A DNA stretch of 64,000 nucleotides from Naegleria lovaniensis (lineage: Eukaryota > Heterolobosea > Eutetramitea > Acrasida > Naegleriidae): positions 92,219-156,218 of the forward strand of contig NW_025407847.1 in the NCBI RefSeq assembly GCF_003324165.1, given 5' to 3'. Within the stretch, counting starts at the first letter, position 1, and every line of letters begins with the position of its first letter. The notes under the pieces are model-generated. The model ran no database searches. It was not told the DNA's origin and worked only from the letters and a program-made list of their open reading frames with translations. The position numbers were made by a program, and so were the translations under genes. Shown here piece by piece: positions 52,102 through 62,500 of this stretch.

Positions 52102-53229
52102 ATGAAATTACTCACTTTGAACATGTGGCTCATCAATTCACTCTCCTTCAAAAAATCTCCTCCACCATTTAAGAAGGAACGAACGGAAGGATTTCTAAAA
52201 CATTTAGCGAATGGTTTTGATGAATTTGAAAATTGTATTTCAGAAGAGGAAATCTTGATCCAATCTTCAAATGATTCCGAGAGTTGTGATGATCATGCCA
52301 TTTCAACAGACATAGAATCATCGTTTGTACTTGTTGAACGGAAAATTCCGAAAGAAAAGCAACAAAAATCAGACAAGACAAAGGCTCACAAAATGTTTGA
52401 TGTGGTTGTCTTGCAAGAGGTTTTTAGATATGGAAATACTTTTTTTGAGTTGTTTGAAAATACATTTCATGAAATGATTGTAAAGAAGGGAACCAATGAA
52501 TTGAATTATCATGTCGCTTTGTCAGATCCTCCATATCCTTTATGTCAAGACTCTGGACTGCTAATTTTGAGCAAATATCCCATCGTATGTTCCAAAAATT
52601 ACGTTTTTCAAAACACCAGTTGGAACGATTATGTGACAGGTAAAGGAGTTCTGTATGCCAAAATCCACAGTCCACACGAGGGTGTTATTCATCTTTTTAC
52701 GCTTCATATGGATGCTCATGACGAAAATATTCGACGAAGCCAAGTGGATGAATTGATAGCATTTATTAGAGATTGCACATATATTTCATACGCAAAAAGA
52801 AAGCATACCAGTTCACATCAACAGAATTTGACAAAACACAATATAGTATTAGCTGGAGATTTTAATATTGACAGTTTAGTGGATTTAGAAATTTATGAAT
52901 ATTTGATGAACGAGCTCAATTCAAAAATTTGTAAAAACTACATTCAAGATTGTGAATTCAAAGATATTTTCGGGAGTGATCTTACAAAGCATCCAAAAAC
53001 TCACAGGAATATGTGTTTGGATCACATCATTTACACTGTGCCCACTAGTTCCAATGATTTGATTTTCAATCCATTTGCTTCTCGAGGGCGCAAAAAGTCT
53101 TCAAGAGAGCCAAACACAGTGGAATCAACACAAACTTATCATATTGTAGATTGGAATTGCGATATTGGGAATGATGAAAAGTATCCCATATCTGACCACT
53201 TTGGAATTGCTACTGACCTCAAATTGTGA
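52102..53229 (+). CDS. Endonuclease/exonuclease/phosphatase-fold enzyme, neutral sphingomyelinase-like
   Basis: 375 residues, single exon. DNase I-fold catalytic motifs in order: LTLNMW at the N-terminus, VVLQEVF (metal-binding Glu), DSGLLILSKYPI, GKGVLYAKIH with LFTLHMDA, LAGDFNID (D-x-N), CLDHIIY and the terminal SDHFGIATDL (catalytic Asp-His). The GKGVL...LHMDA pattern is typical of neutral sphingomyelinases rather than AP endonucleases. A 75-residue acidic/Ser-rich insertion separates the first two motifs. No signal peptide or membrane segment is visible. Substrate is inferred: sphingomyelin or an inositol/other phosphodiester. It follows the NHL protein by 69 bp on the same strand. Confidence 0.85.
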   Translation: MKLLTLNMWLINSLSFKKSPPPFKKERTEGFLKHLANGFDEFENCISEEEILIQSSNDSESCDDHAISTDIESSFVLVERKIPKEKQQKSDKTKAHKMFDVVVLQEVFRYGNTFFELFENTFHEMIVKKGTNELNYHVALSDPPYPLCQDSGLLILSKYPIVCSKNYVFQNTSWNDYVTGKGVLYAKIHSPHEGVIHLFTLHMDAHDENIRRSQVDELIAFIRDCTYISYAKRKHTSSHQQNLTKHNIVLAGDFNIDSLVDLEIYEYLMNELNSKICKNYIQDCEFKDIFGSDLTKHPKTHRNMCLDHIIYTVPTSSNDLIFNPFASRGRKKSSREPNTVESTQTYHIVDWNCDIGNDEKYPISDHFGIATDLKL

Positions 53230-53429
53230 ATTTTAACAGATCATCCATGATAGGGTCGGTTGACGAACATGAATACATTGTGCCACTGTTGAATTCAATA
53301 CATTGCGGAGAATGTACCACTCTCCTCATCACGCTATTTTCAATTAATTAATTTATTGTTCATACATGAATCCAATGTAATACGTGGTGTGTATACATGT
53401 GATGCGTCCATCATCATCACTTGCTATAT

Positions 53430-53789
53430 TTAAAGAACTCCCTTGTACTTCATATCAGATCCCTTAATATGGCTTACCAACCATTGCTTGATGAATTGAA
53501 TTTCACCATCTCCAACACTCTTCAAACCCAAAGCATCTTGAACAAACTTATCATGAGTCTCCTTGTGAGAAGCAGAATCAGAGAAATTCACCTTGGCAAA
53601 CAAGTCCTCCTCTGCCTTGAAATGAACAACAACATAATCCAACAATTCCTTCAATGCAGAAGCACTGGATCGATTGGCATCCAAAGCATTGATGAGAGCA
53701 AAGAGCTTCTTGTGTTGGTCATTCAATTCATTGTTACCCACGCAGAAAGTAGAGTCCCATTGGAATGGTGATGGAATAGTAGTGGCCAT
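53430..53789 (-). CDS. Hemerythrin
   Basis: Non-haem di-iron oxygen-binding protein. 119 residues, single exon. All seven iron ligands expected from the family are present: His26 (NDQHKKLF), His56 and Glu60 (VVVHFKAEEDLF), His75 and His79 (SHKETHDKF), His107 and Asp112 (VSHIKGSDMKY). Trp11 in FQWDSTFCVGN is also typical. Length matches annelid/sipunculid and bacterial single-domain hemerythrins. No targeting peptide, so probably cytosolic; oxygen or iron storage and sensing are the usual proposals. Confidence 0.97.
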   Translation of the reverse strand: MATTIPSPFQWDSTFCVGNNELNDQHKKLFALINALDANRSSASALKELLDYVVVHFKAEEDLFAKVNFSDSASHKETHDKFVQDALGLKSVGDGEIQFIKQWLVSHIKGSDMKYKGVL

Positions 53790-54291
53790 TGTTATTGTTG
53801 TGAAGTGTTATTGCTGTGGATGTCGTCACAGAAGTGTTTTAGTTTTTTGTTGTGTGTGTTTCACATGGCAGTGACAATTGGCGTATTTGAAGGTATTCAG
53901 AACGGGGTGGGACTACTTTTTCGGCAAAGTTTTAAAAATCTCCTTTTTTGATGAAATATTGGACGCATAGGCAAATCAAACGACTTGTTGTAATAAATCC
54001 AGTTGACTGCCGTCCACGTTTACAATTCGGAGTTTTTCTATCGAGTCGTGTTCAGGTGTGTGGCGTGACTGTAAACAAGTTCGGATCACGACAATGTGTT
54101 TATGGCGAATTGTACATTGGCGTTTTTGTAAGCCTCAATCCAAGACATCTGTTAGTATTAGTAGTACAGGGTTGTTAAATAATTTATTGATTTGTAAGAA
54201 AAAAAGATAAAAGATTGGCAAATGGATCAACTTAATTTTGTTCAAAACTAGATAAACTAATCATTAGAGGGAATAACAAGCGTCAGTTCTC
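53790..54291. other. Intergenic region upstream of hemerythrin
   Basis: 502 bases containing the hemerythrin 5' region. Open frames here show no family similarity. Confidence 0.5.
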
Positions 54292-55125
54292 TTAATGTCT
54301 AGAGGAGGAAGTAGAGGAACAGGATACATGGAATGTCCACAATGGGAATGTAAATTGCATGGACTGTTGTTTGAGTTTGGAAGCAGACAATGATGAAGAT
54401 GATCTTGATCTTTTACAAATTCCTTTTCCCTTACTTGAAGCAGCAACAGTGGAAGCATCTTTCCGCTGGATAGCTTTTTTTGTAGTAGTTGGCGATGAAA
54501 TAAAGGTTGAGCTTGGAATTGGACTGATCTCTGCGAATTGAGAAGGGTGGCTTGTTTCACTTGGATTAGGGGCTTCAGGATGTGATACAACATGAACACC
54601 ACAATAAGAAGACTTTGAACCACACAGCCCTTCATTGAGGGCTGATGAATGATCAAAACAGGAATCCATTAGCGATGGTTGATGTATTGTCAAGTCATGA
54701 TTCCTTGTTGGTACAAACGAACCATGTTGGACTTGAAAATCTACTTTGAGTTCTGGATCCATATTTCTGAAACACTTGTCGTTGTTGGGTTCGATGTCAT
54801 GGCTACTATTGCCCCAAGTTGGTAATGGTAGATTAGTTTTTGGTTGGGGAGTGCATTGATGCGCATCCGTTATGAGACAATGATCGCCGTCTTCATAGAT
54901 CACGTTGTTGAGATTGAACATTGTACAGAGAGAGGAGGCATTCGAGGTGGTTGGAGAGTATGGTTGTGTGGAGGTTGTTGTTGTGAACCGTTGATTGAAC
55001 AAGCCATGGCGGAATGATCCTGAATTCATGATCATGGCGTTTTCAACAAGTAACTTTTCGTAGGACATACAAAAATCTTCATGATCAAGTTTGAGCATGA
55101 GCGTGCCTGATGTAGTTGTTGTCAT
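54292..55125 (-). CDS. Ser/Thr-rich protein, hypothetical
   Basis: 277 residues from the ATG at 55125. Composition is Ser/Thr/Asn/His-rich throughout, with a basic Ser-rich patch near the C-terminus (GKGICKRSRSSSSLSASKLK) that could be a nuclear localisation signal. No domain, membrane segment or signal peptide is seen. The absence of stops over 830 bp supports coding, but the neighbouring frame is also partly open; the 3' end (FPLWTFHVSCSSTSSSRH) may be read-through of an intron. Confidence 0.4.
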   Translation of the reverse strand: MTTTTSGTLMLKLDHEDFCMSYEKLLVENAMIMNSGSFRHGLFNQRFTTTTSTQPYSPTTSNASSLCTMFNLNNVIYEDGDHCLITDAHQCTPQPKTNLPLPTWGNSSHDIEPNNDKCFRNMDPELKVDFQVQHGSFVPTRNHDLTIHQPSLMDSCFDHSSALNEGLCGSKSSYCGVHVVSHPEAPNPSETSHPSQFAEISPIPSSTFISSPTTTKKAIQRKDASTVAASSKGKGICKRSRSSSSLSASKLKQQSMQFTFPLWTFHVSCSSTSSSRH

Positions 55126-55854
55126 CTTTGTGGTCTTCCCCAATGTTTTGAAATTGCAATTGAATCAAGTAGAGTAGCAGAATAGTATGGAGCGATGAAG
55201 GTATGTGTCGTTGTTGATGCTGCTCTCGAATCAAGTTGATGAAGCTATTTGTCGTTATTGGTTTTTTATTTGAGATTTTAATGATTTCCATGAACCTCGG
55301 TTGATGGATGCTGGTCCTGCTGCCATTTTCCTCCTTCACACAAATTCAGGCAAATCCATTCGAAAATGGTATTCTTGCTCGAAAGTAGTATTTTATTTTG
55401 CAATTTAAAGCATCATGAAAGAGAGTCGGAGAGGCTAGAAAGGATAAAAGATACAAGGTTGGATGATTGTGATGTGCAGTCAAAAACCCGAACACTAAAA
55501 GGAAAACTGTGTGTTGTATGCGCTGGATCCTTGATATCTGTCATGCAAAATCTATTTGGAAAGTTCGCAAGTGTGGACGCAAATTGAGACATTGAAGAGT
55601 AGATCTTGAATTTGGTAAAATGTTATTTGTTTAGAATTAATATTGAATGAACATGGCAACCTATTGGCAGATTTATAGTGTTGAGCGAAGTATTTGCTGT
55701 GTTTCAATGTGTTGACAATGGATTCCATTGTGGCACACCTTCCAAATATTGAACATTTAATATTGCATTTTCAATTCCATGAAGATCTTGTTTCCATTGC
55801 TCTGGTTCATTCCTTGCTGAGGTTATTGCAAAATGAACAATATTGGCAATATTA
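55126..55854. other. Intergenic region
   Basis: 729 bases between the Ser/Thr-rich gene and the 3' end of the TMEM17/216 gene. One open frame at 55366-55587 has no recognisable protein features. Nothing else supported. Confidence 0.45.
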
Positions 55855-56361
55855 TTACACTGCAAATCTAACAAATGTCAATCCAACAACAATGGATGCA
55901 ATAACGTTTGCAGCAATCAATAACAGTGACACACTATTGATAATGACCTCAAACATTAAACTTAACATTTTCATTGAATCAATCCTCATGGTTCCCAAAA
56001 TTATGTTCACTTACACATAAACCTGAAGAAATAAGTAGTAGATCGTTCCTCCCAACATCAAAGTAAGGAAAGGCAAACTCAAAAATATAGGAGTATAGTT
56101 TTCGGTAAAATTGCCCAATGAATCTTCCATGAAAATAAATCGGGACCAATGTCCGTGTATGCAACACTTACTCAATCGGAGGTTGGCGAATGTGATAATG
56201 GAATAACAAATCCATCCAATAAATTCCAAAGCTAAAGCGTATGAAGGGTACAACAACATCGACCCTTTCGCGATCAGAGTTATGAACGACACAATCACTA
56301 CAAAATAAGACCACACCGTGTTCGTCAATACAACAAGTTGAAAGGGCAAAGAGGTTAACAT
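55855..56361 (-). CDS. TMEM17/TMEM216-family ciliary transition-zone membrane protein
   Basis: Four-helix protein of the ciliary gate. Three exons by my splicing: 56361-56172, 56123-56015 and 55960-55855 (introns 49 and 54 nt, both gtaagt with acceptor aag), giving 134 residues against 145 in human TMEM216. The start MLTSLPFQLVVLTN matches the family opening TSLPLQ. Then come IAKGSMLLYPSYALALEFIG (family: YKG-LLPYP-NLVLE), the short NSLGNFTEN loop (family KGNL-E), LMLGGTIYYLFLQVYVLMFE (family YYLLLQTYVLRLE) and a last helix NSVSLLLIAANVIASIVVG. Reading through intron 1 keeps the frame open, so a naive model would be wrong here. TMEM17 versus TMEM216 cannot be separated by eye. Confidence 0.82.
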
Positions 56362-56509
56362 TTTTTTGTTGGTTTCGACGCCATGGCGCCAATTGTTTAC
56401 TACAAAATTTTGTTTGGATAACCAACCGAGAATGGTCAAAGAAGGACGAACAAAATTCACATTTGAGAAGTTTTAAAATTTTTATAAATTAACTGTGGAT
56501 AGTAGTACT

Positions 56510-59500
56510 TTAGAGAAGCTTTCGAAGCTTTTCTTTCAAAGATTCATCCACAGAATTATGTTCCAAATAAGAAAGCAATCCTTCAAGAACGGCATCAGCA
56601 TTTCCAGAGCACAAAGTAGCAACATCTTGCTTGACCTTTTCACGTCTGATTTTAGCAATGCATTGCTGAACAGTGTGGCTGTTAGTTTCAACCCAAGAAA
56701 GGAAATCCTTGTCATTATTCCACAATTGTTCATTGTTGATGACTTGTTCTCTCAAGATTTGTCTCTTGACACTGATCTTGTTTTCAGTGACACAATCGCT
56801 CAATTGGTTCAACAATGAGAATTCAAGAAGCTTTCTTCTTAATCTCCAATAAAAGTAGGATCTAGAGTTCTTCCATGATACAACTTCGGTGATAACACCC
56901 TTAGCCTTCATTCTTCCTGGAGTGTCATGTAGATCAGCAAAGCATTCAGCAACTTGAGTATAGATTGGAAGTAATCGTTCAACTCTCTTTTCCATCTTCA
57001 ATTTAATTTGGTCTTTTTCTTGAAGAGAAATTTCAGAGCTACCCAACTCTCTGCTGAGTCTAATGTATTCTTCATCCAAACGTTGAATAGTAGCAACAAT
57101 TTCTTGTTTTCTGTACTTGATTTCCACAATACCTGATGCTTCCAAAATACCACCCTTTGACTTTTCATCAGCAAACATTTCCATAACTTCATTGTTGATC
57201 ATTGGATCTACTACGACCCATGCACCTCCTCTCAATTCTCCGTGTGGAGGAATATAAACAAACACTGGTTGTTTGTATTGAGTTAAAGCATCGACAATGT
57301 AGGAACCAAACTTGAGAATTTCATCAAACATGTCTCTTTGCCCTCCAGAAAAACCTCTCCAGTTGGCAAATATCATGAGTGGCAATTGTTCTCCCTTATT
57401 GAAGTCATTGATGGCTTGAGCAGTCTTGAATGCAGAGTCTGGATACCAAACTTGTCCAGATTTTTGAACCACACGTTCTCGTGAGTTACTGTCGGCTGGA
57501 TCTGCTGGAATCACTTGTTCGTAAGTCTTTGTATCAACAGCAATAACACCCATAGGAATACCTCCAAGTCTGGCACGAGCAACGATGATATTCTTAGCCC
57601 ATCCTCCGAGGGTTTCAAAGAACGAGTCCTTGTCAAAGAATCCACTCAAATATGATTTTTCATCATTATTTTCTAGATATTTACCAACCAACATTTCTCT
57701 AAAGTCATAGTGAGATCCTTCAAGTGGAACAAAGCCAATTTCACGTTCTGGATCATCTAAATTCTTCAACACTGGGAGAGGAGATCCAATGGTTTTAGGT
57801 ACATATTGCAACCATTTCATAGCTTGTTGAATGGCACGATAGTCATCCGCTGCAACCAAGTGAGATACACCGTTTGGATACATGATTTGAATACCTCCCA
57901 ATTGCAAGTTGCTTGTGTAAACTTCTCTAGATAAAACTTTGTTCAAGGCACCAGCACCAGTAAGCAAGATTGGAGCTCTTCTGTTCTGAATGATTCTTTG
58001 ACCGAGTCTGTTCACATAGGCACCAATACCAACACTTCTTGCAGCAATATAGTTCATTGTGAAAATTTCTTCGTAGGCACGAGAGGTTTCACCAGCAATC
58101 ATACCTGATCCTCTCAAGTTTTCAACACCAATACCATTTTCTTTTCCAATAATGTCAATAATCTTCCATCTCTTTTCATCGTTAACTTCAATCAATGTTG
58201 CGTTCACAGAGTGAGTTTTTTGAAGCTTCTCATAATCAAATTCGGTGAGGTAAAGATATTTGAACCCCTTAGTGCAGTCATTTGGATCAGTCCATTCAAC
58301 TTTGAAGAGTTCTCTGACCTCATCCGCCAAACCAATTCTAGCACCAGAGTTGGCAGCAATATAGAATCTTGGGATCCTCAAGTTTCTTGCCATCTCGCTT
58401 GCCAATTGGAATACTTCATCTTCAATGACACCGAATGATCCCGATTGGAACGTAATATCGTTTGCAATGAGGATCATATCTCTGCCATCTCTGCATTCTG
58501 GTGTGTACATGGTAAGTTTCCAAACAACCATACCACAAGTGTTTTTACCAATAGCATCCTTGTTTGGATTTTCCACAAGCTTACGAGTCTCATTGTTCAA
58601 GATATACTCAACCTTTTGTAAGAGTACAGAGGGAATTGGCTCTTGCGTTAACTCATTGTATTCCTTCCACATGCCATGAATTGCTCTCTCGAACAAGTAT
58701 GGGAAGTCATAAACATATGATGTTTCATTGTTGTGAGCAATAACTCTCTTTTGGTCCACTGTTTGAAGAATTGGATGTGGAATATTTACATCAAGTCCTT
58801 CTAATGGCTTCTTTTCTCCTACAACAGTCTTATAAACAGTTCTACCTGTATTTTGATCCTTCTCTTCACGATAAATATCTAGTGTGAGATTATAAGCTGT
58901 ATCGTCACGAGCAATAAATCTGAATGTTTGAGGTTGAGATGTCTTTGAGAATTTAGCAGTAAATCGTACTTCCACTTCACTAACTCTCAATTTCCACAAT
59001 CTCTTACCATAAACCTTTTGGAATCTTTCAATAATTTCACCGACCATGTCAGCTTTAACAACAACTTCTGGTAAAAAGTTGACGAAAATATGATTTGCAT
59101 AGCTGGCAGCATAGTTCTTATCAGCCATTGCAATTTCCAATGCATTGATTGATGCAACAACATATCTTTCAAGTTCTGAAATTTGTAATTCTTCAGGATT
59201 CTCCTCAGTGAAAATATCACCTTGTAAAACAAGAGTACGAACAAAGAATCTCTTGTTCAAATAATCATATCTATTCAAACCAAGTTCCTTCTTCTTTTGA
59301 CCATAGAAAACGTGCACAGATGGGTCTCTACAAGGATAAGGGTTGACGTCATAGTTTGAAAGTTTCTTGAGGAAAAGTTGGAACGCAAGAGTTGGCTCAA
59401 TGTGTCTGTACATTGGATCTTCGTTGTAGTTAATTCTTTGCCTGAATGTAAAATAGAATGGTAATCTTCCTTGAATTTCTACAACCACTGTTACTCTCTT

Positions 59501-62500
59501 GATTTCATTATATTCAAGTTGCTTGCTATGTTTCTTCATGATAGTTGTAAGAGCTGAAACGAGTTCTGTATCATTTGGAGTAATTGTTTGATTCCACTTT
59601 AGCAACACTTTCAAAACGTTGGTATGGTCTGCATCATCATTATTCTCGAAAATCTTCAACACTTCAGGAAGATAATTATCGACATCATGGAGGGAGTCGA
59701 AAATGCTCATAACTCCAAAGCCAAGGTTATCTTCAGTTTCAGAAAGTGTGTTCAAGGAATCCATAGAAATGGATCCAACAATACCATCAGACTTTAAGGA
59801 TCCAGAGTTAGTTGATTTCTCAGTATTCATAAAGTTGAATTCTACAGTCTTGTATTTTCCGTGGGATGCAGACTTCACGATATTGATATCAAACGTACAG
59901 TATGCTTTTCTAATGTAAACTTCTGCAGCCAAATCAGCAATTTTTTCATTTGGATCAGAGAAGAACTCGAGAAGGATATCAAAGCTGTAGTTAGACTTAA
60001 CAATCAACTCTTTCAAGCAAGCTAACTTTTGTTGTTGGTCAGTTGCTTCAAGGCCATCTTTAAGGTATCCTTCCATTTCATCCTTCATTCTCTTCTTAGA
60101 AGGCAATCTGCTTGTTGTTAAGATGTGCTTAGCTGCAACTGCAACATCGCTGTATTCAGGAGCAACAAATGCTGCAAGTTCATCGAGAGTTGGAGTAAAC
60201 TCTTTAACCATGTCGAGATCTTCAATAACTTCCAAAAGAGAACGAATGACTTTGTTCTTACTTCTAAGTCTGCAGTGTGAAAGTCCAATTTGATATGTCT
60301 TGGTGAGATTGTCGCTGTGCTTTTCTCTTAAATCGAACCATACAGCTTCCTTTCTCTTTCCTCCTTTAGTATCAAAACCTTTTTCAGTTTCCAAATAAGT
60401 TTCCAAAAGCTTTGAAAGAACGTTATAAGCATGTTGTTTGTATCCAGAGTTGAAAAGGTCAAAAATTTCATAAACTGGTTTGGCAGCCTGCAAAAATTCG
60501 TCCTTCTTTCCTCCTTCAAGTCCATTCTCAAAATTCTTGAAGAGAGTAACCAGTTCCTTGATTAAATCTTCGTTGTAGACATCATGTGTGTGATCATCGT
60601 TGTCTTGACAACAATATTCATCATATTGCTCCTTTCTCTTGAGCAAGACGTTGTTAACATCCTTAATCAAGGAAATTGGCAAAAATTTTCTTAAAACTGA
60701 AATCTTCTCAATCAGTACGTGAATGAGAACATTTCTATCTCCAAGTTTTTTCAAAGAAGTAACAGCCTGACTCAACTTGTCATTGAAAATAAATGATGGA
60801 TAATCGTAACCTGCTAACAGATTCTCAATTACTTCCAATGCAGAAGTTACAACTCTATTTGGTGGTACTCTAGCAGTGGTACTAGAAGAGCTAGATGGTG
60901 GGAATTGTCCTTCAAATGGAAGTGATCGCTTAACTTGGGACTTGTCATCGAGGTCAATCATGGCAATGATGTCTCCTTGATTTACTCCTGTACCATCTAC
61001 CAAGCAGTGATTGACTTTACCAGGCAATGGAGCATACACAGTAACAATCATTTTCATAACTTCCAATTCTGCGACTGGTGTATTTGGCTTGACATGAGCA
61101 CCATTTTCAACAAGATATCTTATAAATTTACCACTCAATGTTGATCTTAATTGAGAAGGATCAAATTCCTTGGTGAACATGCAAACCTTTCCGTCAACCA
61201 AAACTCTGAGGCCAGATGGCTCCTCAGTTGCATAAGAAACATGGCTTTCGTTGTCAATGATAATTAACAAACCACTGTCTCTTAATTCTGAAAATTCTGC
61301 TTCTCTGGTTGAGCCATTCAAAGCCAAAGTGTACTTATTAGGACCGCTCCTAACTCCATCAACTTGATATTTAACGTTTTCATAAATCAGCTCAATAGAA
61401 TAATGAACATCTACACAATCAAATGATGGAACTTGGCCTCTCTCTACTGCCAAAATCCAATTCTTTGCTCTTTCAGATACCATTCTGTGAAGTGTGTGCA
61501 AAGCGCCACAAGTGACAACCAAAAACGTATCTGGTTTTTCCAGTTTAATTTTACGTGCAATAAGTCCATCAAGCCAAGCTGTAGTGTATCTATTGTCAAT
61601 GTAATCATCAAATTTTAGGAGTGATTGTAAATATTCGGCAGTGGTTCTAATCTCTCCTCTAATAGCAAGTTCAGAGAGTGCCAACAACATAGATTTTCTT
61701 GCCTCTTCTCTAGTGGATCCATGAGTGAAAATATGACCAAACTGGGAATCGGAAAATGCATGAACAGCGCCTTGAGAACGAATTGAAAAATATCCCCATA
61801 CATTAGGTGCTGTTCTAAAGTTTAATTCAACCACGCCACCACAAGTTGGTTGGAATCCGCTTTCTGGATTTTCAGCAGTAATACGACAAGCAATAGTGTG
61901 TCCGACTGGTGGTCGTCTCTTACTGGCGTCATTCACATCAATGTTAACGGATGGAGAATATAATTCCTCCAATTGAACTCCAAAGAATCTTCTGATGTCT
62001 GCCATGTTGTATAAAGGAATACCCATAGCAATTTGAAGCTGAATTGAAGGAATATTTGTGAGAGTAATCCATTCAGTGACTGGATGCTCAACTTGCAATC
62101 TAGGATTCAACTCTAAAAAGTAGACTTGTTGAGTAGTTGGCTCATACAAGTATTCCACTGTACCAGCGCCGCTATAGTTTACACTTTTTGCAAGTGTGAC
62201 AGCAGCAGCCTCCATAGTATCAACAACGTGTTTTGGAGCAATTGTTACTGGACCTTCTTCGATAATCTTTTGATGTCTTCTTTGGACAGAACAATCTCTC
62301 GAGTAGAGGGCAATTGCATTTCCGTGTTTGTCTGCTACTACTTGAACTTCCAAGTGTCGAGATTCACTCGAAAGTTTCATGAGGAAAATAGGAGAACCTG
62401 GAACCTCAATTTTGACTTGTTGAAATCCTAACTTCAATTCGGTATCATTAGTAACTTTTCTAATACCTTTACCACCACCTCCTTCCGATGCTTTAATCAT

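Noticed and set aside
55694-56020. Plus-strand frame of 108 codons that looked vaguely F-box-like
   Set aside because: It is antisense to exon 3 and intron 2 of the TMEM17/216 gene, whose homology is much stronger.
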